DNA of 62,802 nucleotides, from IMG/VR virus record IMGVR_UViG_3300049726_000091, positions 1 through 62,802 of that record; one strand, 5' to 3'. Every line of letters starts with the position of its first letter. Position 1 is the stretch's first letter. The DNA comes from a virus. The notes beneath the pieces are model-generated. The model ran no database searches and had not been told where the DNA came from. It saw nothing but the letters and a program-made list of their open reading frames with translations. Position numbers and translations under genes: made by a program. This document shows, piece after piece, positions 26,101 to 33,151 of this stretch.

Positions 26101-26931
26101 TTAATTATTTTTCGATAATTTACCAAATGCATTATTATTAATTTTCATTTTTCCTTCAGCAATTAATTGTTGTTTTGCTTTATCAAGAACCATACAACAA
26201 ATATTTCCTTTATTTTCATTATGATATTTAATAAATTCCTTACGAATTTTAGTTGTAGTTAAAGCAATTATTTCTCTTGCTTCTTTACGATATTGTAAAG
26301 CAATTTCATTATTAATTACTTTTCTACATTCTTTAATTAGTATTGTTTTTTCTAAATCCTTAATTAATTTACGGTAGATTTTCATTTTATTATTATATCT
26401 TTTTGTCCAAATTTTATCCTTTTGAAAAGCAATTAATTCCTTTGATTTATTATATATTGTTGATGATATTCTATATTCAGGAGTTAACTGTTTTTTTAAT
26501 AATTCTTTATATAATTCATTTTTTTGACCATCAGTTAAGCCAACATTATCTTTAGGTTCTGAATATAAAATATATATTGGATTTGAATTATTCTTCGAAT
26601 CAATATATATTTTAACAATCAATGTTATTGTTTTTAAAATTTTAATCAATTCTTTTATTGTTGTTTTTCCTTCAACAGTATATACTATATTAAAAACACC
26701 ATTTGTTTTATCAAGCACTGGTGGGGTTTTAACTAATTCTGGATTAATTTTTTGAATATGAACTTGAACATTCGAACCATCATCTAATTTAAATTCACCG
26801 ATTAATGATATTGTTGATTCATCGTTTGAATTAAAATATTGATAATCGAAGCCATCAATATTTGTGAAATCCATGACTTCATCAAGTTCCTTATTAATTA
26901 TTTCAATTAATGTAAAATAATCAGTTTTCAT
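26101..26931 (-). CDS. Hypothetical protein in the nucleotide-metabolism operon
   Basis: A 276-residue protein with an N-terminal part resembling a small beta-rich domain (FKLDDGSNVQVHIQKINPEL) and a long basic helical C-terminus (YRKEAREIIALTTTKIRKEF). No recognised family. It lies three bases from thyA and 15 from dut on the same strand. Confidence 0.6.
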   Translation of the reverse strand: MKTDYFTLIEIINKELDEVMDFTNIDGFDYQYFNSNDESTISLIGEFKLDDGSNVQVHIQKINPELVKTPPVLDKTNGVFNIVYTVEGKTTIKELIKILKTITLIVKIYIDSKNNSNPIYILYSEPKDNVGLTDGQKNELYKELLKKQLTPEYRISSTIYNKSKELIAFQKDKIWTKRYNNKMKIYRKLIKDLEKTILIKECRKVINNEIALQYRKEAREIIALTTTKIRKEFIKYHNENKGNICCMVLDKAKQQLIAEGKMKINNNAFGKLSKNN

Positions 26932-26946
26932 AATTTTTATTGATGT

Positions 26947-27384
26947 TTAAAAACCTGTACTCCCAAAACCACCTACACCTCTTTTTGTGCTAACTTCAAA
27001 TTCATCAATTAAATTTAATTCAATTGTTTCATATTTTGAAATTATCATTTGACCAATTCTATCACCATGTTTAACCAAAAAATCTTGATTACTTAAATTT
27101 ATCAAAATTATTTTAATTTCTCCACGATAATCACTATCAATTGTTCCGGGTGTATTAAGTATTGTAACACCACAATTAAATGCTAAACCAGAACGTGGTC
27201 TTATTTGTGCTTCATAACCAATAGGTAATTCAATAAATATTCCTGTTGGAATTACGCATCTTTCTAATGATTTAATCACAATTTCTTTATCTAAATTTGC
27301 ACGCAAATCCATACCAGCAGAACCTTCTGTTGCATATGTAGGTAAACTATTGTTTGATTTATTAATTATATTAATTTTTCTCAT
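26947..27384 (-). CDS. dut: dUTP diphosphatase (trimeric dUTPase)
   Basis: 145 residues with all five dUTPase motifs in order: AGMDLRA (1), RPRSGLA (2), LNTPGTIDSDYRGEI (3), GDRIGQMII (4), and RGVGGFGSTGF at the C-terminus (5). It hydrolyses dUTP to dUMP, feeding thymidylate synthase and excluding uracil from phage DNA. It lies between the MazG-like gene and the unknown gene before thyA. Confidence 0.97.
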   Translation of the reverse strand: MRKINIINKSNNSLPTYATEGSAGMDLRANLDKEIVIKSLERCVIPTGIFIELPIGYEAQIRPRSGLAFNCGVTILNTPGTIDSDYRGEIKIILINLSNQDFLVKHGDRIGQMIISKYETIELNLIDEFEVSTKRGVGGFGSTGF

Positions 27385-27392
27385 ATTTTATA

Positions 27393-27770
27393 TTATCTGT
27401 TATCTCCACTTCCATGTAATGTATTTCTATCTCTACGAGATTTTAATTTTTCAATATTTGATGTTGCTACATCATCTAATCCAATATCAAGATTATCGCA
27501 CATCGATGAAATATACCATAACAAGTCCCCCAATTCTTTTTTTATTTCAATTACATGTTCTTGTGTAATATGACCGCCATCATCTCTAATAATTTTCTTT
27601 ATTTTACCTTGAACTTCACCAGCTTCACCTAGTCCTAATCCATCATAAGCAACCGCTAATAATAATTTTACATCAATTGGTGTATCAGGATGTGTTTCTA
27701 AGAATTTATCTAATGATATTTTAAGAAAATTTGCTTCGGTTTGATATTCTTTAAAGGTTGTTATTACCAT
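27393..27770 (-). CDS. MazG-like nucleotide pyrophosphohydrolase
   Basis: 125 residues with the MazG/all-alpha NTP-PPase pattern: GLGLGEAGEVQGKIKKIIRD (EAGE helix), KKELGDLLWYISSMCDNLD (E..D helix) and NIEKLKSRRDRNTL with a terminal GSGDNR. Such enzymes hydrolyse nucleoside triphosphates or related alarmone-type substrates; in phages they are linked to nucleotide salvage. Starts 20 bases inside the preceding gene, so coupled. Confidence 0.85.
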   Translation of the reverse strand: MVITTFKEYQTEANFLKISLDKFLETHPDTPIDVKLLLAVAYDGLGLGEAGEVQGKIKKIIRDDGGHITQEHVIEIKKELGDLLWYISSMCDNLDIGLDDVATSNIEKLKSRRDRNTLHGSGDNR

Positions 27771-28065
27771 TACTCATTTTTTTAAGTATTCCTATTGTAT
27801 TAATAATTTCTTGTTCCCCTTTATTTTGAACTGCTTCTATTTCGGCACTATAATCCTTTACTAATTTTTCATTAATTTCTCTAATTTCTTTAATTTTATT
27901 TAATGCAAAACGTGCTTGAGAACCATATTCATCCAAATCAATAGATGAAATATTACCTCTTAACTCAGAATAAATTATTTTTTCATAATTTTTTTTATTG
28001 GCATAAAATTCCAATGTTATTTTAAGTAATTCAATTAGATTTTCATAATCTTGAGTACTATTCAT
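27751..28065 (-). CDS. Hypothetical helical protein (104 aa)
   Basis: Two helical segments: LLKITLEFYANKKNYEKIIY at the N-terminus and ARFALNKIKEIREINEKLV. This layout is common in small early phage proteins of unknown function. Overlaps both neighbours (8 and 20 bases). Confidence 0.6.
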   Translation of the reverse strand: MNSTQDYENLIELLKITLEFYANKKNYEKIIYSELRGNISSIDLDEYGSQARFALNKIKEIREINEKLVKDYSAEIEAVQNKGEQEIINTIGILKKMSNGNNNL

Positions 28066-28372
28066 TATCTTCTTCTAATTTATTGTTTTCAACAATTTGT
28101 TTCAAATCTTTAACTATCAATTGTTTTATTTTATTTATTATGTTTTGATTAATTGAATGATATCCAGTAATACAACTATCACCAATTCTTATTTCTTTGC
28201 CAACACCATAATAATCTTCATAACTTTTATCTAAATATGGAATTCTAGTTCTAAAAACAATTTCAATTGAATTATTGGATAATAGTTTAATTAAATCATT
28301 AAAATCGTTAATATATTCATCTTTATCATAAAAGACATTATTATGAAATATATTATTCGTTATTTTTGTCAT
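28058..28372 (-). CDS. Hypothetical protein (104 aa)
   Basis: No family recognised. Its C-terminal VKDLKQIVE is shared, at DNA level too, with the adjacent KTSC-like gene (27 identical bases), which points to a local duplication. Overlaps the upstream gene by 20 bases. Confidence 0.55.
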   Translation of the reverse strand: MTKITNNIFHNNVFYDKDEYINDFNDLIKLLSNNSIEIVFRTRIPYLDKSYEDYYGVGKEIRIGDSCITGYHSINQNIINKIKQLIVKDLKQIVENNKLEEDNE

Positions 28373-28422
28373 TTAATTGTGTATTTATTTTATCTTCAAC
28401 AATTTGTTTCAAATCTTTAACT
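28089..28422. repeat. 27-base direct repeat shared by two adjacent genes
   Basis: Identical 27-base copies at 28089-28115 and 28396-28422 encode VKDLKQIVE at the ends of neighbouring proteins. Both copies have the same orientation. Confidence 0.85.
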
Positions 28423-28703
28423 TCATTAGGATATAATGTAAATTCCTTACGAACTGAATGTGCTTTGTTGTTATTTATTTTTTGATGAAAATATTTGCCT
28501 TGAGATTCGGCTTTTTCAAATTCATTGTATTTTTCAAAACTAACATTACTATAAGAATATGTATGTCCTCTACTAAATGCAATATAAAGTCTTTCTGTTT
28601 TAGGAAAATATGTAGTTTTTAATATATTATCGGAATTAAAAACTGCTTCAATATAACCAATACTTTTATCTTTATCTTGAAATTCTTTTCGTTCTACTAA
28701 CAT
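28353..28703 (-). CDS. KTSC-domain-like protein
   Basis: The 116-residue product has a central segment LYIAFSRGHTYSYSNVSFEK (about 39-58) followed by FEKAESQGKYFHQKI, which fits the KTSC domain (F..G..Y.Y..V......l..A.S.G.yf...I). That domain is frequent in small proteins linked to nucleic-acid-related genes; its reaction, if any, is unknown. A variant element ATATTTATA precedes it. Carries the shared VKDLKQIVE tail. Confidence 0.6.
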   Translation of the reverse strand: MLVERKEFQDKDKSIGYIEAVFNSDNILKTTYFPKTERLYIAFSRGHTYSYSNVSFEKYNEFEKAESQGKYFHQKINNNKAHSVRKEFTLYPNEVKDLKQIVEDKINTQLNDKNNE

Positions 28704-28722
28704 TAAAAATGTATTAAGTAAA

Positions 28723-28731
28723 TATAAATAT
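28723..28731 (-). promoter_or_regulatory. Variant late-type element
   Basis: ATATTTATA on the minus strand, 19 bases before the KTSC-like gene. Confidence 0.35.
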
Positions 28732-28734
28732 TAT

Positions 28735-28965
28735 TTATGATATTGATGATACTAACACATCGCCAATTCCATGTTCCTCTAAAGTATAATTAATAGGAAA
28801 TGTTTGAGGATTTTTGGAATTAGTGTTTTTCCACATCTTAAACTTTTCCATATTTTTTGTTTGTTTAAAATGATTTAATAAATATGTAATCGCATTTATT
28901 TTATTTTCTGCCAATACATAATATTCTGTGCCATAGTCATTTGGATTAAAATAATAAAGTTTCAT
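28735..28965 (-). CDS. Hypothetical protein (76 aa)
   Basis: Short protein starting MKLYYFNPNDYGTEYYVLAE; a similar EYYVL.EN phrase ends the partial gene at the right edge of the window, so they may be distant relatives. First gene of the operon running down to thyA, behind a host-type promoter. Confidence 0.55.
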   Translation of the reverse strand: MKLYYFNPNDYGTEYYVLAENKINAITYLLNHFKQTKNMEKFKMWKNTNSKNPQTFPINYTLEEHGIGDVLVSSIS

Positions 28966-29017
28966 GTTTTTTATGTTTTTAATTTAAAATGTTTTTATAT
29001 ATAAAAAATTTATCTTG

Positions 29018-29048
29018 CAAATGTATTAAAAGTATCTCTAAAATGCAA
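29018..29048 (-). promoter_or_regulatory. Host-type (Bacteroidetes) promoter of the nucleotide operon
   Basis: Minus strand: TTG (29046-29048), 20 bases, TACATTTG (29018-29025). It matches TTG-N19/21-TAnnTTTG, with about 50 bases to the ATG at 28965. The late-type element for the opposite gene starts at the next base. Confidence 0.65.
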
Positions 29049-29057
29049 GTATTTATC
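29049..29057 (+). promoter_or_regulatory. Late-type promoter element
   Basis: GTATTTATC, 11 bases before the ATG at 29069. Confidence 0.5.
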
Positions 29058-29068
29058 TAAAAAAGATT

Positions 29069-29833
29069 ATGTCACTTCCAAAAAAAGCTAAATTAACCAT
29101 TGATACTAACCCACCAAAGATAGGTACTGAATATCTTAAATATGGTATGGATAGAATTGCTGACTTAATGAAAGAAACTAATTTAGATACCAAATATTTA
29201 CCTAGAACCATTTTGCTTGAAAATTTAGACCAAGCACTTTTTGATTATGTTAATCAATATGGTATGAAAGCTGTTATCGATAATAAAGAAGTACCAACAT
29301 TTTATCTTGACAATGACCGTTGGGGTGAATTCAGCAAAACTTGGAGATTTATGGACGGGGACCACAATGTTCCCACACCATATATTACTGTAAGACGTAT
29401 TGATAAACAAGCTGGTACAAGACTTGGAACAATGTATAGAATTCCACAACCACGTAAATTCAGATATATGAATGTTCCTATATTAGATGAAGGTGAAGTA
29501 ATTTATTTACAATTTAAAATGCCAGAACCAGTTAATGTTGATATGATATATGAAGTGGCATTATTTACTAAATATCGTGTGGATGTTAATTTATATGATG
29601 AACAAGTATTAAAAAACTTTGCTTCACGTCAAGAATATCTTACAATTAATGGAAATCCAATGCCATTATTATTTGAAGGTTTTGCTGAATCAAATCCTAT
29701 TGAAAATATTGATGGTGATAGATTTTTTGTTAGTAAATATGCTTTAAAAATCTTAGGTTTTATTCAAGATGAAAAAGAATTTCAAATGGTTAAAACTCTT
29801 AGAAAACCAGTTATTGGTTATTCTGTTGTATAA
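29069..29833 (+). CDS. Tail completion/sheath stabiliser-like protein
   Basis: The 254-residue virion-type protein contains NVPTPYITVRRIDKQAGTRL, PRKFRYMNVPILDEGEVIYL and YLQFKMPEPVNVDMIYEVAL. The centre resembles T4-type gp15/gp3 proteins that cap tail tube and sheath, with length near gp15 (272). Motif evidence is thin, so this is a suggestion; late expression and structural character are more secure. Its 3' end overlaps the convergent gene by 16 bases. Confidence 0.45.
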   Translation: MSLPKKAKLTIDTNPPKIGTEYLKYGMDRIADLMKETNLDTKYLPRTILLENLDQALFDYVNQYGMKAVIDNKEVPTFYLDNDRWGEFSKTWRFMDGDHNVPTPYITVRRIDKQAGTRLGTMYRIPQPRKFRYMNVPILDEGEVIYLQFKMPEPVNVDMIYEVALFTKYRVDVNLYDEQVLKNFASRQEYLTINGNPMPLLFEGFAESNPIENIDGDRFFVSKYALKILGFIQDEKEFQMVKTLRKPVIGYSVV

Positions 29834-30651
29834 CTATCTTTTGTAGAATTGAATGTATTTCCCGTTGGATAATTTTGTTTCAAATTATTAAAATCAGATA
29901 CTGTGTTATTTATTTTATTTGTATATGTAGAACTATTATATAATTCATATGCATTGATATTTGGACTTGATGTTGTTGAGAAACTCCATGTTCTCGAAGT
30001 TAAATTCAAAATTGCTTTAAAATATAATTTTTCTGGTGTTTTAAGTGCTTGATTATCTCTATTATAAAATAATTGAATTTTACCATATTTTGCATTATAA
30101 AAACTAAATTTAATGTATCCAGTAGCATATACATTAGATAAATCAATATATGATTGTGGTACATACCAATAATTAAATTGGTTTTTTATTTTTAAAAAAT
30201 TAATTAAAGGACTTGTACCAACTAAATAATTTGCAGTATTATTATTTGCAAGAATTTTTGTTAAATATGTTGTAAATATTTTAATTTGAGTATTTGGATT
30301 ATAGGTGTCATAAAAATCTAAAATAAAAAAACTATTGCGTATTGTGTCACGATTAAAATCTATTTCATCTTGTGTAAATCCTGCATTTATAAATGAAATA
30401 GAATCAACATTATTTGCCATTTCATTTATAGCACTATCTAAATGAAAATAAAATGATAAATTATTTTGAATGGTACTATTAAATCTACGTACTTCAGTAT
30501 CATTTACAGGATTAATAAGTTCGTCCTCAGTATCAATTGTTAAATTATCTATTTCTTGTTGATATCCGGTAAGACCTATACTAGAACCTAAACTGAATTT
30601 TAAATTCAAATCAAGATTATTAAATTTTATTGTTTCTTTAATTACTGGCAT
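29818..30651 (-). CDS. Probable baseplate/tail structural protein (277 aa)
   Basis: No family recognised. Asn/Tyr/Thr-rich and beta-rich (for example YATGYIKFSFYNAKYGKIQL), typical of phage adhesion or baseplate parts. It overlaps the upstream gene by ten bases, so the two are probably made together. Context: same operon as 30642-31790 and near the 770-residue protein. Confidence 0.5.
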   Translation of the reverse strand: MPVIKETIKFNNLDLNLKFSLGSSIGLTGYQQEIDNLTIDTEDELINPVNDTEVRRFNSTIQNNLSFYFHLDSAINEMANNVDSISFINAGFTQDEIDFNRDTIRNSFFILDFYDTYNPNTQIKIFTTYLTKILANNNTANYLVGTSPLINFLKIKNQFNYWYVPQSYIDLSNVYATGYIKFSFYNAKYGKIQLFYNRDNQALKTPEKLYFKAILNLTSRTWSFSTTSSPNINAYELYNSSTYTNKINNTVSDFNNLKQNYPTGNTFNSTKDSYTTE

Positions 30652-31790
30652 GGTGCTCCTATATTACCTAAATTTGTCATTGGTGTTATGTTTAAACTAC
30701 TTGCATTTTTACTAAACCATATATTATTAAATATTTCTTTTGTATGTGGTTCGGTCATATCTGGAACTATTGATAAAATAATTCTTGAAAATAAATATCT
30801 TCTTTTATTTACAAAAGGATAATCAACACCAATTCCAGTTAATGGGTCTACATATCCTTGTGGTAAAATATCACGCCAAACAAGATTTCCTTTATTATCT
30901 ATTGGTATTGCATATTCTGGTATTGTTGTTATAATATCATATGAAGTACTACCAGTATTAGCACTATCAAGTTCATTAGAAAAATATCTTAATTTAAATG
31001 AAATAAATGGATTGTATTTCCAACGAAGTACACTTACATCTGAACATGTTGTTGAAATATAATATGTTTGTTCTGATACAGGTGTTTGAAGAAATTCTGG
31101 TATATTATAATTAATTAAATCACCATATACAGTACTACCTATAACTAATGGTGTCGTATTTAATAATGTTTGAATTGGTGTTAAACTAGTATCCCAATTA
31201 GTATATTTAAGAACTTCTGTTACACTTGGAATATATTTGGCATATAGAAATAGTTCAGTTATAGGTATTAAATAATTTTGTTCTGTATTAAGAGAATTAA
31301 ATGATTCAAAATATGTTGAAATATCAAAATCTCTTTTAAAATTAAATGCGTAAGTTTGTTCACCATATACATTATTAGAAAAACCTACTGGAAATAGTTC
31401 AAAATCATTTGGGGTTGCAATTACTTCAAAATGTCTTACAAAAATAGATGAAGAATGTTGTGCTGATGGTTTAACCAAATAGAATTCAAATGAATTTTCT
31501 ATGGTTTTAGAATTACCATTAAATCTTGGAGTTAAAAAATCTTTAAATTCAGTATAATTATTTATTAATCCATTTAATAATGACATATATTCAATTCTTC
31601 CATAAATTCTATAAATTGCATTTTCTTCTCTTTCTATATTAAAAATTTCAGTTTCACTAACTGCATCATTAACATCATATTCCATAAGTTCAGATGTATT
31701 GTTGAATAATTCAACTTTATCGTATGTATCTACATTAACAGAATTAGTGTTTTTCTGACTACCAAGCAGTATTTGAATCTTTTTATCCAT
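30642..31790 (-). CDS. Probable baseplate wedge/tail protein (382 aa)
   Basis: ATG 31790 gives MDKKIQILLGSQKNTNSVNV. A longer frame to 31901 was rejected, since it reads through the promoter element. The N-terminus resembles that of the 770-residue protein at 33152 (MNKSQRIFLGTGNTSTKGQD), suggesting a shared attachment segment. The remainder is beta-rich with repeated YxIxTT strands and no motif I know. Only four bases separate the GTATTTATA element from the ATG, so the mRNA may be leaderless. Confidence 0.5.
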   Translation of the reverse strand: MDKKIQILLGSQKNTNSVNVDTYDKVELFNNTSELMEYDVNDAVSETEIFNIEREENAIYRIYGRIEYMSLLNGLINNYTEFKDFLTPRFNGNSKTIENSFEFYLVKPSAQHSSSIFVRHFEVIATPNDFELFPVGFSNNVYGEQTYAFNFKRDFDISTYFESFNSLNTEQNYLIPITELFLYAKYIPSVTEVLKYTNWDTSLTPIQTLLNTTPLVIGSTVYGDLINYNIPEFLQTPVSEQTYYISTTCSDVSVLRWKYNPFISFKLRYFSNELDSANTGSTSYDIITTIPEYAIPIDNKGNLVWRDILPQGYVDPLTGIGVDYPFVNKRRYLFSRIILSIVPDMTEPHTKEIFNNIWFSKNASSLNITPMTNLGNIGAPCQ

Positions 31791-31794
31791 ATAA

Positions 31795-31803
31795 TATAAA
31801 TAC
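31795..31803 (-). promoter_or_regulatory. Late-type element almost touching its start codon
   Basis: GTATTTATA on the minus strand, four bases before ATG 31790. Confidence 0.45.
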
Positions 31804-31823
31804 CTTAAAATTTTTTTCTTGTT

Positions 31824-31905
31824 TTTGTAACATTTTTGATTGAAATTCGTATATAATAGAAAATGATTCAAATTATGATTCAAATGTTTAACTAAAAACA
31901 AAAAA
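31824..31905 (+). repeat. Duplicated leader, copy 1 (lipoprotein gene)
   Basis: Starts TTTGTAACATTTTTGATTGA, contains CGTATATAATAGAAAA and ends AACTAAAAACAAAAAA at the lipoprotein ATG. Copy 2 is at 35558-35630. This copy has an internal ATGATTCAAATT/ATGATTCAAATG duplication missing from copy 2. The A-rich end fits a translation leader; TATATAATAG may be a promoter box. Confidence 0.75.
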
Positions 31906-32313
31906 ATGAAAAATTTAATTTATTTTATTCTTGCAATCACCTTACTTAGTGTAAGTTGTAGTAAAAAAGACGATGGTAATGTTACACCTACTCCGGTAAC
32001 TAAAACACCGGGTCAGCTTCATCCCGAATATTTGGGAAAATGGCATTGTGATTCAGTATATACTGATGGAAAATTGAATTACTTTGTTACTGGTAATAAT
32101 TATGAGTTTCAAGATACTAAGTGTATTAATACTGATGATAAAGTTGCTTCAATTCATAGTGTTTATGATAATTGGACAATATCTGGAACTACTTTAAGTT
32201 TGAATATTATAGATGACAACACTCCTTATACCATGACAATTATAAAAGCACCTACCAATAATAAAATGGTATTATTGGATTTTGGATATACTGAGTATCT
32301 ATCTAAACAATAA
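31906..32313 (+). CDS. Outer-membrane lipoprotein, probably surface-exposed
   Basis: The 135-residue product has a type II signal peptide (MKNLIYFILAITLLSVS, lipobox LSVSC, Cys18). The mature protein begins CSKKDDGN, similar to the lipoprotein export signal (acidic residues just after the Cys) that sends lipoproteins to the cell surface in Bacteroidetes. The remainder, with LGKWHCDSVYTDGKL and TISGTTLSLN, resembles lipocalin-like lipoproteins of these bacteria. It is host-like cargo among baseplate genes, with a duplicated leader and its own terminator, so it may be a moron, perhaps blocking superinfection. That role is inferred. Confidence 0.75.
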   Translation: MKNLIYFILAITLLSVSCSKKDDGNVTPTPVTKTPGQLHPEYLGKWHCDSVYTDGKLNYFVTGNNYEFQDTKCINTDDKVASIHSVYDNWTISGTTLSLNIIDDNTPYTMTIIKAPTNNKMVLLDFGYTEYLSKQ

Positions 32314-32326
32314 AAATACAAGCATT

Positions 32327-32364
32327 AAAAAAACCCTCTTAAATTAAGTTTTAAGAGGGTTTTT
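32327..32364 (+). terminator. Terminator after the lipoprotein gene
   Basis: Stem AACCCTCTTAAA paired with TTTAAGAGGGTT around a short loop, followed by T5. A near-identical hairpin is at 33114-33148. Confidence 0.85.
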
Positions 32365-32387
32365 AATGGTATAAATTTTTTTTAATA

Positions 32388-32396
32388 CTATTTATA
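32388..32396 (+). promoter_or_regulatory. Late-type promoter element
   Basis: CTATTTATA, 14 bases before the ATG at 32411. Confidence 0.5.
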
Positions 32397-32410
32397 GAAA
32401 ACAAAAAATA

Positions 32411-32647
32411 ATGAATAGAATTATTAACTTGGAAAAGGAAAATTATTCATCAATAGATGATAATGATTATGTTCGTCTTAAAGAAATAATAAGAGTTGTC
32501 AAAGATTCCAACAAATATGAATTTAAACCCGATATAGAAATATTATCTAAATTAGGTTTAAAAGAAGGCGAAAAAATGACAGATAAACAAATAAAAGAGT
32601 GGTGTATTTTACGAGATAAAAAAAGAAATAGTCAAAAATTGTCATAA
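32411..32647 (+). CDS. Hypothetical protein (78 aa)
   Basis: Small charged helical protein (MNRIINLEKENYSSIDDNDY...). No family recognised. Ends overlapping the convergent gene by 16 bases. Confidence 0.55.
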   Translation: MNRIINLEKENYSSIDDNDYVRLKEIIRVVKDSNKYEFKPDIEILSKLGLKEGEKMTDKQIKEWCILRDKKRNSQKLS

Positions 32648-32955
32648 TTGGTTCTATATGGCAATATCTGAGTAAATAAATATAATATAAGTCCTTTACA
32701 ATATTTTATAATATCTTCATCAATTATTATAGTTGTATTAATTTTCTCATAATTAATTTTATCAGTTAAAAAAGCAGTCCAATTCGTTCTATCAAAAGTT
32801 TTGCCTTCATTAATAACAAAAGCAATAATCATATCATTTAGACTACTAAATTTCTTTTCTTTGTAATAAGAAATTAATATGGTTTGTTCTTCATCAGTTA
32901 AAATAACATCAAGTTTTCTAATATCATTAAGAATTTTATCTATCATATCATCCAT
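32632..32955 (-). CDS. Hypothetical protein (107 aa)
   Basis: Helical protein with VILTDEEQTILISYYKEKKF near its middle and a hydrophobic Leu/Tyr segment toward the C-terminus (KGLILYLFTQIL). No known family. Convergent with its downstream neighbour and not obviously in an operon. Confidence 0.55.
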   Translation of the reverse strand: MDDMIDKILNDIRKLDVILTDEEQTILISYYKEKKFSSLNDMIIAFVINEGKTFDRTNWTAFLTDKINYEKINTTIIIDEDIIKYCKGLILYLFTQILPYRTNYDNF

Positions 32956-33113
32956 ATCTCATTTATATTTGTTTAATTCAAATATACTATATAATAGATT
33001 TAATAAGACAATATATTCTGTAATTGTAATCGTATTAAATGGGAATTATTATAATGGTTAAGGTGGAAAGAAATAAAAGAATTTGCAATTTTATTTAAAT
33101 ATTAAGCAACATA

Positions 33114-33148
33114 AAAAACCTTCTTAAATTAAGTTTTAAGAGGGTTTC
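33114..33148. terminator. Terminator, duplicate of that at 32327
   Basis: AACCTTCTTAAA paired with TTTAAGAGGGTT, the same loop as 32327-32364. A and T runs on both sides make it usable from both strands; it lies just past the stop of the 770-residue minus-strand gene. Confidence 0.75.
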
Positions 33149-33151
33149 TTG

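Noticed and set aside
31791-31901. Longer N-terminus of the 30642 protein
   Set aside because: It crosses the promoter element and adds basic, low-complexity sequence; the shared N-terminal tag marks ATG 31790.
33040-33110. Very short plus-strand ORF (MGIIIMVKVE...)
   Set aside because: Only 19 residues, no promoter element and no neighbours in frame.
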